64,000 nt of DNA from Chlamydiota bacterium (GTDB lineage: Bacteria > Chlamydiota > Chlamydiia > Chlamydiales > Rhabdochlamydiaceae), in contig JABDCT010000005.1 of NCBI GenBank assembly GCA_013287985.1, forward strand, positions 1-64,000, read 5' to 3'. The position numbers were made by a program, and so were the translations under genes. The notes beneath the pieces are model-generated. The model searched no databases, was not told where the DNA came from, and worked only from the letters and a program-made list of their open reading frames with translations. Shown in pieces: positions 32,090 to 39,774 of this stretch. The number at the start of each line of letters is the position of its first letter. The stretch's first letter is position 1.

Positions 32090-33059
32090 GCGCATCTAAG
32101 ATACCCGGCTCTAATGCAGAGTGACCCGCATCAGTAATGATCTCCAGCTTGGCCTCAGGCCACGCTCTGTGGAGCGCCCATGCGCTCTCTATAGGGCATG
32201 GAATATCGTAGCGTCCCTGAACCATAATGCACGGGATGTGGCGGATGGCATTTATATTCTCTAAAATCCAATTGTCGGTCGGGAAAAAGGTGTTGTGGAT
32301 ATAATAGTGGCACTCGATGCGAGCCACCGAATCTGCGGTATCATCTGCCGTAAAATGAGCAAAAAGCGCCGGATCAAACCATAGCTTTGAAGTCGCTCCC
32401 TCCCATCCAGACCAGGCTTTTGCCGCCTCGCTTCTCACCGCCGCGTCTTCTGAAGTCAGACGCGCATAAAATGCTTTAACAAAATCGTCTCTCTCCTCTG
32501 CAGGAATCGGCGCCACGTAACTTTCCCACATATCGGGGTAGATGTGATGCGCTCCTGCTTGGTAGTACCACTGGATTTCTTGAGGGCGACAGAGAAAAAT
32601 CCCGCGCAAGATGAGTCCTTGGACCTGCTCGGGGTGCTTGATCGCATAGGAGAGCGCAAGTGTGCATCCCCACGATCCGCCAAAAACCACCCAATCTTTG
32701 ACTCCTAAATGCTCGCGGAGCCGCTCGATATCATCGACAAGGTCCCACGTGGTATTATTCTCCAAGCTGGAAAAGGGCAAGCTTTTGCCGGAGCCCCTTT
32801 GGTCGAAAAGGATGATGCGGTACTCATCAGGATTGAAAAAGGTGCGATGGTAAGCCGAAATGCCCATCCCGGGACCGCCGTGGAGGAATAGGATCGGTTT
32901 GCCTTCAGGATTGCCGCACTGCTCCCAATAGAGCGTATGCCCTCCCTCAACCGGAAGATAGCCTGTTTGATAGGGTTCAATGGCAGGGTAAAAGGTACGA
33001 AGAGCAAAAAGGGGAAGAGAGAAAAAGATAAAAGCTAAAAAAGACAGATTCATACGCAT
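32049..33059 (-). CDS. pip: Prolyl aminopeptidase with signal peptide
   Basis: A 336-residue proline iminopeptidase (peptidase family S33), which removes N-terminal proline. Motifs: oxyanion HGGPGMG (60-66), DQRGSGKS (87-94), nucleophile Ser129 in GGSWGC, and the catalytic His in DAGHSALEP. Family proteins normally start like RTFYPAIEPYQTGYLPV, which here is at residue 21. The first 20 residues (MRMNLSFLAFIFFSLPLFAL) are an added signal peptide. ATG 33059 is preferred to one 12 bp upstream. The 3' end overlaps the convergent kinase gene by 41 bp. Confidence 0.92.
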   Translation of the reverse strand: MRMNLSFLAFIFFSLPLFALRTFYPAIEPYQTGYLPVEGGHTLYWEQCGNPEGKPILFLHGGPGMGISAYHRTFFNPDEYRIILFDQRGSGKSLPFSSLENNTTWDLVDDIERLREHLGVKDWVVFGGSWGCTLALSYAIKHPEQVQGLILRGIFLCRPQEIQWYYQAGAHHIYPDMWESYVAPIPAEERDDFVKAFYARLTSEDAAVRSEAAKAWSGWEGATSKLWFDPALFAHFTADDTADSVARIECHYYIHNTFFPTDNWILENINAIRHIPCIMVQGRYDIPCPIESAWALHRAWPEAKLEIITDAGHSALEPGILDALIRATDSFAQGKP

Positions 33060-33095
33060 AGTGCACCTCACATGGGCAGATATCTTAGTGGATTT

Positions 33096-33111
33096 TTTAC
33101 TGTTCAGTAAA
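33096..33111. promoter_or_regulatory. Operator-like palindrome between divergent genes
   Basis: A perfect 16 bp palindrome TTTACTGTTCAGTAAA is followed by a third half-site GCAGTAAA. It lies between the divergent prolyl aminopeptidase and HD-hydrolase genes and could control both. The regulator is unknown; TetR-type operators have similar form. Confidence 0.55.
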
Positions 33112-33137
33112 GCAGTAAATTAAGAAAAATATGTCTC

Positions 33138-34193
33138 ATGTTTAGGCTCGTAATCCTGCTGGTAAGCGCATCTCTTTTTGCTGAAACAATCGATACCTTT
33201 TATGGACCGATTGAGGTAGAAGAACCAGTCCTTTTGGAACTCATCAAAAGCCCTCCTCTTCAGCGCCTGAAGGCGATCCATCAGTATGGAGTTGCTTATT
33301 ACACGACTCACCATGAGGAATATAACCGTTTTGATCACTCCATTGGAGTCTTTGCAATCCTAAAGGTGAAAGGCGCCTCACTAAAAGAGCAGATGTCCGG
33401 CCTACTTCACGATGTCTCGCACACCGTTTTCTCTCATGTAGGAGATTGGGTATTTGGAAAGGAGTACCAGGAAAACGACTACCAGACGACGATTTATAAG
33501 ATCTATTTAGCCACATCGGGGATTGAAGAAACGCTCAACAAATATGGCTACACGGTAGAGGATGTTCTTCCAAAAGGAAAAGAGTTCATCATGCTCGAAC
33601 AACCCCTGCCCAACATGAGTGCGGATAGACTCGATTACAACATTCAAGGCGCTTACTTCCAGGATTTCCTGACCAAAGAAGAAGCATTAGAGCTATTTGC
33701 AGATTTCCACTTCGAGGATGGTCGCTGGATAGCAACACGCAAAGATCTCCTCGCGCAATTAGCCCATTTCTCGATTTTCATGACGCAAACATGCTGGGGA
33801 AGCGCTATTAACCATTTTACCTCTCGCTGCCTCGCTGATGCGATGCTAGAAGGAGTAAAAATGGGCCTTATTTCGTGGAAAGAACTCCATTTCGGCACGG
33901 ACCAAGAGGTGTGGGACAAGCTACAATCCGCGGCAAATCCTTTTATCCAAGAGCAGATGCATATGCTTTTTCATCCACACGACTATTTCCGCACCGTCGA
34001 TCCAGCCAAAGCAACACACTTCGTGAAATTCCGGTGCCGCGGAATCGACCCTTGGGTAAAGCAGAATGGAGAGATAGTGCGCCTCTATTCGATCGATCCT
34101 GAGCTTGAAAAGGAGTTTCAAGCGCTAAAAGAGACCTCACTGAAGGGATGGCCGATCCTGATTCAAGAAAACTCCTTGTTACGCTCCTCATAG
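33138..34193 (+). CDS. HD-domain phosphohydrolase (dNTPase/SAMHD1-like) with signal peptide
   Basis: A 351-residue protein. Metal-binding HD motifs are His67 in FDHSIGVF, His91-Asp92 in GLLHDVSHTVFSH and a later Asp in M-S-A-D-R-L-D-Y-N, which together mark the dGTPase/SAMHD1-like branch of HD hydrolases. The usual family start (DPVHGxIELDE) corresponds to TFYGPIEVEEP at residue 20. The 15 residues before it (MFRLVILLVSASLFA) are a signal peptide. Expected activity is hydrolysis of dNTPs or another phosphoester, outside the cytosol. It overlaps the convergent ABC-F gene by 31 bp. Confidence 0.85.
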   Translation: MFRLVILLVSASLFAETIDTFYGPIEVEEPVLLELIKSPPLQRLKAIHQYGVAYYTTHHEEYNRFDHSIGVFAILKVKGASLKEQMSGLLHDVSHTVFSHVGDWVFGKEYQENDYQTTIYKIYLATSGIEETLNKYGYTVEDVLPKGKEFIMLEQPLPNMSADRLDYNIQGAYFQDFLTKEEALELFADFHFEDGRWIATRKDLLAQLAHFSIFMTQTCWGSAINHFTSRCLADAMLEGVKMGLISWKELHFGTDQEVWDKLQSAANPFIQEQMHMLFHPHDYFRTVDPAKATHFVKFRCRGIDPWVKQNGEIVRLYSIDPELEKEFQALKETSLKGWPILIQENSLLRSS

Positions 34194-35944
34194 AGCGCAT
34201 AAAGGGCATAAAGCTCTTTTTCGAGCTGTTCGATCAGCTTCATTCCCAGGCCTGTGGATTTGACAAGCTCTGGCGAGGTGTCTCCCTGTTCAATCAATTT
34301 TAAGATCCTTTTCTGCTCTTCCTCTAGAGAAATGAGCTTCTTTTCGCACTCCTGGATCTGCTTTTCAATCGGCTTTAAAACCGCAGCCCTTTTAGTGACA
34401 AGCTCTGCGCGCTCTCTGCGGACGTTGGGCTCGCTTTTTTTGACAGGGGCTTCTTTCTTCTGCTGATCCCAACCGATCTTCTCCAAAAAATCATCATAAG
34501 TGCCCAGAAAGAGAGTCTGCTTTGCCTCTTCGCAGTGGATGATTTTATCGAGCTCAAGTCTTCTCAGGATCAGCTCGCTGTGCGTCACCATGACGATCGC
34601 GCCCGAGAAGTCCTCCAGCGCATCGATGAGCGCTTCGATCGACTCCATATCGAGATGGTGCGTCGGTTCGTCCAATAGGAGAAGGTTGCAGGGCGTTGCG
34701 ACAATTTTTCCGAGGAGCACGCGGCTTCTTTCTCCCCCAGATAGGACGGAGATCTTCTTTTCAGAGGCATCTCCACTAAACATCATGCATCCCGCAATCC
34801 CCTTGACTTCGGTATAATTCAGGGTGGGATCGGCAAGGGAGATCTCCTCTGCGATGGTGTGCTTCGGATTGAGCCTATCGACGTGCGTCTGGCCGAAATA
34901 GCCGATCCGCGTATTGTCTGACAGGTCCACGGAACCCTTGTTGGGCACCAAATCGCCATCCAGGAGACGCAGGAGCGTCGATTTTCCAAAGCCATTTTTC
35001 CCGATGATAGCCACCCTTTCTCCCTTGGCAATTTCCAGCGAAAAATCCTCGATGAGCGGCTCGCCTGTGTAAGAGAACATCAGATGCTGCGCTTCGAGCA
35101 TCTTCTTTCCGGGAAAAGGAGCCTCTTGGAAAGCAAAGGAGAGCTCTGAAAGTGCATTCAACTTTTCCAAGACAGGCACTCTATCCAGCACCTTCTTTTT
35201 CGACTGCGCCTGGGTGGCTTTACTAGCTTTGGCGCCAAACCGATCGACAAACTTCTGCAGGTGCGCGCGCTTCTTTTCCGTCTTGATACGGCTCTTCTCA
35301 TACATCTCTTCTTCTTCGAGAATCTGCTGGAAAAAGTCGATCGAAGAGCCCTTGATCTTCCTCACCTTTTTCCTATGTAGGCCCATGGTATGAGTGGTCA
35401 CTCTGTCCATGAAATCGCGATCGTGCGAAATGATGATGAACTCCTCCTTCCACTTGCTCAAAAAGCCCATCAGCCAGCGGATCGAGAGAATATCGAGATA
35501 GTTGGTCGGTTCATCCAAGAGAAGGCAGTTGGGCTCTGCGATGAGCACCTTCGCCAGGTGCAGGCGTAGATGGTAGCCGCCGGAAAAAGTATCGGGCGAG
35601 GCATCTAGATCCTCCTCAGTAAAGCCCAGACCAAAGAGGATCTTTTCGGCTTTGTAGAGATGGTCGCGTTCATGCGGAGGGAGGCCCAGCGCAGCTTCCT
35701 GCAACAGCGTCGGCTCCGTAAAGCGGATGTGCTGGTGCAAGTAGCCGATGCGATAGCCCTTAGGAACGCTAATGCTGCCCCGGTCTGGCTCCATTTCCCC
35801 CTCGACCAAGCGAAAGAGGGTGGACTTGCCCGAACCGTTGCGGCCGACAAAGCCGCACCGCTCCCCTTTTTGGAGAGTAAAGGATACATCGTCAAATAGA
35901 AGGTCGCCAGAAAACGCCAGGGCCACGCGGTCGAATTGGATCAT
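34163..35944 (-). CDS. ABC-F family ATPase (ribosome-associated)
   Basis: A 593-residue protein with two ABC cassettes and no membrane segments. Walker A sites are GRNGSGKST (first) and GKNGFGKST (second); signatures are TFSGGYHLRLHLAKVL and VLSGGERSRVLLGKI; Walker B sites are LLLDEPTNYLD and LLLDEPTHHLD. The inter-domain linker (about 225-300) is charged and helical, and the C-terminus is a coiled coil (about 520-593). ABC-F proteins act on the ribosome to relieve stalling. The length fits the Uup/YheS-like branch. A TATACT box ends 8 bp from the ATG. Confidence 0.92.
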   Translation of the reverse strand: MIQFDRVALAFSGDLLFDDVSFTLQKGERCGFVGRNGSGKSTLFRLVEGEMEPDRGSISVPKGYRIGYLHQHIRFTEPTLLQEAALGLPPHERDHLYKAEKILFGLGFTEEDLDASPDTFSGGYHLRLHLAKVLIAEPNCLLLDEPTNYLDILSIRWLMGFLSKWKEEFIIISHDRDFMDRVTTHTMGLHRKKVRKIKGSSIDFFQQILEEEEMYEKSRIKTEKKRAHLQKFVDRFGAKASKATQAQSKKKVLDRVPVLEKLNALSELSFAFQEAPFPGKKMLEAQHLMFSYTGEPLIEDFSLEIAKGERVAIIGKNGFGKSTLLRLLDGDLVPNKGSVDLSDNTRIGYFGQTHVDRLNPKHTIAEEISLADPTLNYTEVKGIAGCMMFSGDASEKKISVLSGGERSRVLLGKIVATPCNLLLLDEPTHHLDMESIEALIDALEDFSGAIVMVTHSELILRRLELDKIIHCEEAKQTLFLGTYDDFLEKIGWDQQKKEAPVKKSEPNVRRERAELVTKRAAVLKPIEKQIQECEKKLISLEEEQKRILKLIEQGDTSPELVKSTGLGMKLIEQLEKELYALYALYEERNKEFS

Positions 35945-35952
35945 GCTGTCTT

Positions 35953-35960
35953 AGTATAAT
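35953..35960. promoter_or_regulatory. Overlapping divergent -10 boxes
   Basis: AGTATAAT reads TATAAT (35955-35960) toward the ferredoxin gene and TATACT (35958-35953) toward the ABC-F gene. On the ABC-F side the box is 8 bp from the ATG. Confidence 0.5.
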
Positions 35961-35991
35961 TTAAAAGCCCAAAATAATAAACTCTTCTTCT

Positions 35992-36351
35992 ATGAGCACA
36001 CTAAGCGATAAAGTTAAAAGTTTAGGCATCGACAAGATCAAGAGGCACATTTTCCTCTGCTGCGACGCCGCCACTCCCAAATGCTGCATCGCAGAGGAAA
36101 GCAGCGCCTCCTGGGAATATCTCAAAGCGCGGCTCAAAGAGCTCCATTTAAGCGAGCAGGGCGGGATCTACCGGTCGAAAGTGGGCTGTTTGCGTGTGTG
36201 TACCCAAGGGCCGATCGCGGTGGTCTATCCCGAAGGCGTCTGGTACCACTCCTGCAGCCCCGCAGTGCTCGAACGGATCATCCAGGAGCATCTGATAGGG
36301 GGCCGGCCTGTGCAAGAATTTGTAATTTTTCAGCGCGAGTCATCTTCTTAA
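35992..36351 (+). CDS. Thioredoxin-like [2Fe-2S] ferredoxin
   Basis: A 119-residue protein of the thioredoxin-like ferredoxin family. The cysteine pattern [12 protein letters not shown] (residues about 20-31) and later [11 protein letters not shown] matches the cluster ligands, followed by [12 protein letters not shown] and a C-terminal helix. It would carry one [2Fe-2S] cluster as an electron carrier in the cytosol. Its 3' end overlaps the convergent GIY-YIG gene by 74 bp. Confidence 0.88.
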   Translation: MSTLSDKVKSLGIDKIKRHIFLCCDAATPKCCIAEESSASWEYLKARLKELHLSEQGGIYRSKVGCLRVCTQGPIAVVYPEGVWYHSCSPAVLERIIQEHLIGGRPVQEFVIFQRESSS

Positions 36352-36547
36352 TGGCGCTTTCCCGCTTTAAGGCTTCGGAGCGATTAGCAAGAGACTCGCG
36401 ATAGACGATTTTGGCCGGGCCTGAAATGCGGAAGAAGCGCGCGCCCTTCTGCTTCTGGTGAGCGGCAAAGCGGCGCTCGAGATCATTCGTGATTCCCGTA
36501 TAGAGCTTGCCCGAGTCAGTTTGGATGATGTAGACAGTCCACTTCAT
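36278..36547 (-). CDS. GIY-YIG nuclease domain protein
   Basis: An 89-residue single-domain protein. The core is V-Y-I-I-Q (GIY equivalent) ... L-Y-T-G-I-T (YIG equivalent), with the catalytic Arg in D-L-E-R-R-F-A-A-H, and Glu in the C-terminal [10 protein letters not shown] motif. This matches the small UPF0213/YhbQ-like group. A DNA-structure nuclease role is possible. It overlaps the cupin gene by 32 bp on the same strand and the ferredoxin gene by 74 bp on the other. Confidence 0.9.
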   Translation of the reverse strand: MKWTVYIIQTDSGKLYTGITNDLERRFAAHQKQKGARFFRISGPAKIVYRESLANRSEALKRESAIKKMTRAEKLQILAQAGPLSDAPG

Positions 36548-37175
36548 GCATATCTTCTGGGTTAAAAGCGGGGAAATTGAAGCAGAGAACGCGAACCGGA
36601 GTGCTTCTAGCAGACTTGAGCTGGTGGATCTGACCGGGTGTGATCTCCACCCACTCTCCTACAGCTAAAACCTGCTGTTGGCCATCGATTTCAATATTCA
36701 GTTCTCCGCCTACGACGACAAAGATCTCTTTCTCTATCTTATGGTAGTGTTTGGGAGAATCGTCGATCTCTAAAAGCGCGACACTCCACTTTTCTTCTTT
36801 TGCAAGCTCGTACACTCCATATTTCCCTGCATCGATTCTCTCCCCTGGGAAGGGAGCCATTGCTGCCACAGTAGGAGACCACTTCACTTCAAGGGGAGCA
36901 TCGTAGTCCACCTCTTCAGCTACTAGCGATCCAAGGATGTCGATAGAAAAAAAGCGCACAGTTCCCTCGGGGTTCAGCAGTCCAGAAGCAGTCCTAAAAC
37001 ATTCACCGCTGCTCAATAAAACCCCATCCACATTTAACGCACCCTCTACGATCAGAAGAATCTGGTTTTGAAGGGAAAATGCTTCAGAAAGCGCGCGCAA
37101 TTCGAGAGTCCATCCCTGACCCGCCTCAGCAGATACGATAGGGTTTAATGTTAAATTTTCTCTTACCAGCATAGC
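36516..37175 (-). CDS. Two-cupin-domain protein
   Basis: A 219-residue protein with two cupin-like barrels. The second holds the metal-type motif P-K-H-Y-H-K-I-E-K-E-I-F-V-V-V-G-G-E-L-N-I, then G-E-W-V-E-I-T-P-G-Q-I-H-Q-L. The first half (LVREN...LSSGECFRTASGLLN) lacks the histidines. The start is set at the second ATG (37175); another lies 6 bp upstream. It is divergent from the RpiB-like gene. Its substrate is unknown, though sugar-phosphate chemistry would fit the neighbour. Confidence 0.75.
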   Translation of the reverse strand, partial: AMLVRENLTLNPIVSAEAGQGWTLELRALSEAFSLQNQILLIVEGALNVDGVLLSSGECFRTASGLLNPEGTVRFFSIDILGSLVAEEVDYDAPLEVKWSPTVAAMAPFPGERIDAGKYGVYELAKEEKWSVALLEIDDSPKHYHKIEKEIFVVVGGELNIEIDGQQQVLAVGEWVEITPGQIHQLKSARSTPVRVLCFNFPAFNPEDMHEVDCLHHPN

Positions 37176-37189
37176 CTGCACCTTTTACA

Positions 37190-37211
37190 ATAGCATAGTT
37201 TAGGGTATAAT
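37190..37211 (+). promoter_or_regulatory. Promoter of the RpiB/LacA-like gene
   Basis: TTTACA, 16 bp spacer and a perfect TATAAT (37206-37211). The ATG lies only 8 bases after the -10 box and no Shine-Dalgarno sequence exists, so the mRNA is probably leaderless. Confidence 0.65.
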
Positions 37212-37219
37212 CTGGATCT

Positions 37220-37666
37220 ATGAAAATAGCCATTAGTTCTGATGAATATCTTCCTCTACTCGATCCGCTGATAGAAGAAGTCACAAAAAGAGGCCATGAA
37301 GTGGTCTATTTTGGCCCCTCCTCTGGGGAAAAGCCCCTAGATTGGCCCCTTGTGACTCTTCAGGCAATGGAAGAGATGAAAAAGGGACGCGCAGATGAAG
37401 CCATCGTCCTCTGCTGGACGGGTACGGGGTGTGCGCTCATTGCCAACAAAATAGCCGGAATACGCGCTGCCCTCTGTGCCGATGCGGAAACCGCCAAAGG
37501 CGCGCGCCTCTGGAACCACGCCAATGTTCTGGCGTTAAGCCTGCGGACGGTATCTGTGCCCGTTTTAAAGGAGATCCTCACCGCTTGGTTTGAAACTCCC
37601 TACAGCAGCGATGCGTGGAATCTTCAACAAATAGAGCGCGTTAACAAAATCGAGCAGGCCCCTTAA
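37220..37666 (+). CDS. RpiB/LacA/LacB-family sugar-phosphate isomerase
   Basis: A 148-residue protein of the ribose-5-phosphate isomerase B family: MKIAISSDEYLPLLDPLIEEVTKRGHEV, then EAIVLCWTGTGCALIANKIAGIRAALCADAETAKGARLWNHANVLALSLR. Family landmarks (Asp-containing first strand, GxGxxxxANKxxGIRAA, R.HN.AN..) are present. It interconverts aldose and ketose phosphates; the exact sugar is uncertain because GTGIGMS is replaced by GTGCALI. The 3' end overlaps the convergent dapF by 26 bp. Confidence 0.87.
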   Translation: MKIAISSDEYLPLLDPLIEEVTKRGHEVVYFGPSSGEKPLDWPLVTLQAMEEMKKGRADEAIVLCWTGTGCALIANKIAGIRAALCADAETAKGARLWNHANVLALSLRTVSVPVLKEILTAWFETPYSSDAWNLQQIERVNKIEQAP

Positions 37667-38381
37667 GCACCACTCCATCTCCCTGTATGAACGTCTCTAG
37701 TTGTCCTCCGGGGGTCATGACTTTGACAAGACCGGAAGATTGATAGGAAGCTGCACAGGCCAGCGACCCCGTTCCACACGATCGCGTCAGCCTCTGCACT
37801 CCCCTTTCATACGTCTTGACAGAGAGAACCCCCTCCTCAAGTTCATGCCACGCATTGACATTGATGCCGAGCGGGAAAATATCTCTTTTTGCATTCAGCT
37901 CTTGGCCCATGGAGAAAAGCTCTTTGTCGCTCAGTTTTCCATGAAAAGTGAGATGCGGCTCGATCATTTCGACATAAGAAAAAGAATCCAGAGCCGCTGT
38001 CATAAAATGACTATTCTGCTCAAAGCGCGCAGAGGGCAGCTTCACGGAATAGATCCCTTCTCCATGCTGAAGGAGCTCATGCTTTCCCCACTTTGTCTCT
38101 AAGAAAAAGCGCGCATACTGCGGATAGTGCGCAAACAAATAGGCCGCACAGGAGCGCGCTCCATTGCCGCAAAACTCCCCAAGAGCGCCATCGTGGCCCA
38201 GCACGATCATGCGTGCAGTAAAAGCATCGCCCTCCCCTTTTCCCCCTACCAAAATGAGGGCGTCGTCTCTGTCTTCCAGGACAAGAGAGCGATGCGCCTC
38301 TGCTAAATCGATATGAGAGGCGTCGAGACAGTCAAAGAGCAGAAAGGTATTTTGACACGCTTCAGCCAAGATGTATTTCAT
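37641..38381 (-). CDS. dapF: Diaminopimelate epimerase
   Basis: A 246-residue DapF converting LL- to meso-diaminopimelate for lysine and peptidoglycan synthesis. The two catalytic cysteines are Cys71 in E-F-C-G-N-G-A-R and Cys202 in R-S-C-G-T-G-S-L-A-C, and the pseudo-twofold domain structure is evident. It is somewhat short (family about 270). Its ATG overlaps the stop of the upstream 38378-39130 gene by 4 bp (ATGA), so it is in the operon controlled from the double ARG box. Confidence 0.93.
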   Translation of the reverse strand: MKYILAEACQNTFLLFDCLDASHIDLAEAHRSLVLEDRDDALILVGGKGEGDAFTARMIVLGHDGALGEFCGNGARSCAAYLFAHYPQYARFFLETKWGKHELLQHGEGIYSVKLPSARFEQNSHFMTAALDSFSYVEMIEPHLTFHGKLSDKELFSMGQELNAKRDIFPLGINVNAWHELEEGVLSVKTYERGVQRLTRSCGTGSLACAASYQSSGLVKVMTPGGQLETFIQGDGVVLKGPARFC

Positions 38382-39130
38382 ACCTTCATCTCCATGGTCA
38401 GCGTCGTGATTTTGCTCTTGGCATCTAGAGAGCCCGAGACGGAAAATACCGGCATTAATGACTGCGCAAATGCACCTGTTGGTGCATAGACCTTTTCATA
38501 GAGCGCGGGGTACCAAACGGTGCTCGACTCACATGGTTTAAAAGCGCTATCCGAAAGAGAGCAGATGTAGTCCTGGGCTAAAATACCAGGCGCCTCTTGG
38601 CCAAATTTAAAACCGTTCATAAAAAACTCGGTAATTTGGCAGAAGTCGATAGCTCCTGCGGGTGTATTCAGCAGATAGTCCGCTTGGGCTTCGCTAAATG
38701 TTTTGACGAGCTCAGCTTTAAGGCTCCCCTCGCAGATAATATGCGAGAGCTTTGAACTTAAGAGCGCATGGATTTTATTAGCGTGTTTTAATGTGCTTGA
38801 AGCCATGTTTTGCTCGAAAAAAGAGCAGACGGCCTCCTCGCATTTGGAGATCGTGGAAAGATCCAGATAGGACTTCTCTGCATCTTTGATATCCAAGACG
38901 AAAACCACGGGACCATGCGGAGTGGCTAGCGCCAGCTTTTTCGCGGCATTTTTGACCCCCTTCTCATCACTGCTCGTAAAAACGAAGCCATTCTGAGAAT
39001 AGACATCGAGAATCTCTCCCTTATTTAAATCTTGCTGCTGGGTAAATATAAACGATTTATCCGAGCCCGCGCATTTGATACTTAGTTCGTAAGCCTTTTC
39101 GTGTAATGGCTTGAGCGTAAAAATAGACAT
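38378..39130 (-). CDS. Hypothetical protein in the argR-adjacent operon
   Basis: A 250-residue cytosolic protein with no recognised family: MSIFTLKPLHEKAYELSIKC onward, then VVFVLDIKDAEKSYLDL and a helical middle. It is translationally coupled with dapF. It has a strong ribosome binding site (GAGGAGA, 39136-39142), complementary over 7 bases to TCTCCTC in the upstream leader ORF (39201-39195 on the minus strand). The promoter and two ARG boxes lie at 39247-39294. Regulation suggests a role in amino-acid metabolism or stress, but the sequence itself gives no function. Confidence 0.65.
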   Translation of the reverse strand: MSIFTLKPLHEKAYELSIKCAGSDKSFIFTQQQDLNKGEILDVYSQNGFVFTSSDEKGVKNAAKKLALATPHGPVVFVLDIKDAEKSYLDLSTISKCEEAVCSFFEQNMASSTLKHANKIHALLSSKLSHIICEGSLKAELVKTFSEAQADYLLNTPAGAIDFCQITEFFMNGFKFGQEAPGILAQDYICSLSDSAFKPCESSTVWYPALYEKVYAPTGAFAQSLMPVFSVSGSLDAKSKITTLTMEMKV

Positions 39131-39182
39131 ATAAATCTCCTCATTTTTTTGAAAAACATCTGTGAATAGAACAACGAAACGA

Positions 39183-39236
39183 TTAGCTTCGCCGGAGGAG
39201 AAAGATAGGAAGGAAATGGATGTCTAACTTGCCCAT
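39183..39236 (-). CDS. Putative Arg-codon leader peptide (17 aa)
   Basis: A short ORF, MGKLDIHFLPIFLLRRS, starts 10 bases after the -10 box and ends TTT CTC CTC CGG CGA AGC TAA. Two consecutive Arg codons stand next to the stop. The bases TCTCCTC just before them are the perfect complement of the next gene's ribosome binding site. This would allow translational attenuation by ribosome stalling. Only the layout supports it; no Shine-Dalgarno sequence precedes the ATG. Confidence 0.4.
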   Translation of the reverse strand: MGKLDIHFLPIFLLRRS

Positions 39237-39246
39237 ATATTCACAT

Positions 39247-39275
39247 ATGATAGCAAATTTCGAATATTTATGCAA
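39247..39275 (-). promoter_or_regulatory. Promoter of the 39130 gene-dapF operon
   Basis: On the minus strand TTGCAT (39275-39270), exactly 17 bp, then TATCAT (39252-39247). The -35 element lies inside the ARG-box palindrome. Confidence 0.7.
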
Positions 39276-39294
39276 GTTTTTGCATAAATATTCA
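39261..39294. promoter_or_regulatory. Double ARG box (ArgR operator)
   Basis: Two 14 bp cores fit TGMATWWWWATKCA: TGAATATTTATGCA and TGCATAAATATTC(G), 6 bp apart, together forming a perfect 14 bp inverted repeat (39262-39293) with a 4-base loop. One box overlaps the argR stop codon and the other the -35 of the next operon. Binding of ArgR with arginine would block that promoter. Confidence 0.7.
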
Positions 39295-39747
39295 GCTCTG
39301 GAGGAGGGTTTTGATCTCTTTAATGAGTAGAGGGATGTCCTTAAGGGACTTAGGAGCGACAAAAATTGTATCGTCCCCCGCGATCGTTCCCAGAATTTTG
39401 GTCGTTGCCTGATGGTAATCGAGCAGGCGGGCGACCATAGAAGCGGAGCCGGGGCTCGTAAAAATCACGACAAGCGCCTCATTGGCTACGATATCAATGA
39501 TGAGTTCGCGGAGTGTCGTGCTCAAGGTGGGAGGGGCAGGCTCGCGCGCCAGAGAATAAACGGTCTGACCCTTGGTATTGACGACCTTAATAGCGCCAAT
39601 CTTGCGCAGAAGGCGGGATACCTTCGATTGATTGATCTCATACCCTTGCCGTTCAAGCGCCGCACAAATATCTTCCTGCGTATTGGCTTTGCGCCCCATG
39701 AGAAGAGCTTTAAGAGCATCAAGAAGAGCTTGTGGAGAGTCTGTCAT
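39292..39747 (-). CDS. argR: Arginine repressor
   Basis: A 151-residue ArgR. The N-terminal winged helix contains N-Q-S-K-V-S-R-L-L-R-K-I-G-A-I-K (recognition helix region, about 38-53), and the C-terminal oligomerisation and arginine-binding domain has G-T-I-A-G-D-D-T-I-F (about 124-133). The protein is a hexamer that binds ARG boxes when loaded with arginine. A double ARG box directly follows the gene, at the promoter of the next operon. It lies 27 bp after the 39775-40602 gene and may be co-transcribed with it. Confidence 0.93.
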   Translation of the reverse strand: MTDSPQALLDALKALLMGRKANTQEDICAALERQGYEINQSKVSRLLRKIGAIKVVNTKGQTVYSLAREPAPPTLSTTLRELIIDIVANEALVVIFTSPGSASMVARLLDYHQATTKILGTIAGDDTIFVAPKSLKDIPLLIKEIKTLLQS

Positions 39748-39774
39748 AATCGTTTAAAAATCCTTAGGTTGTGT

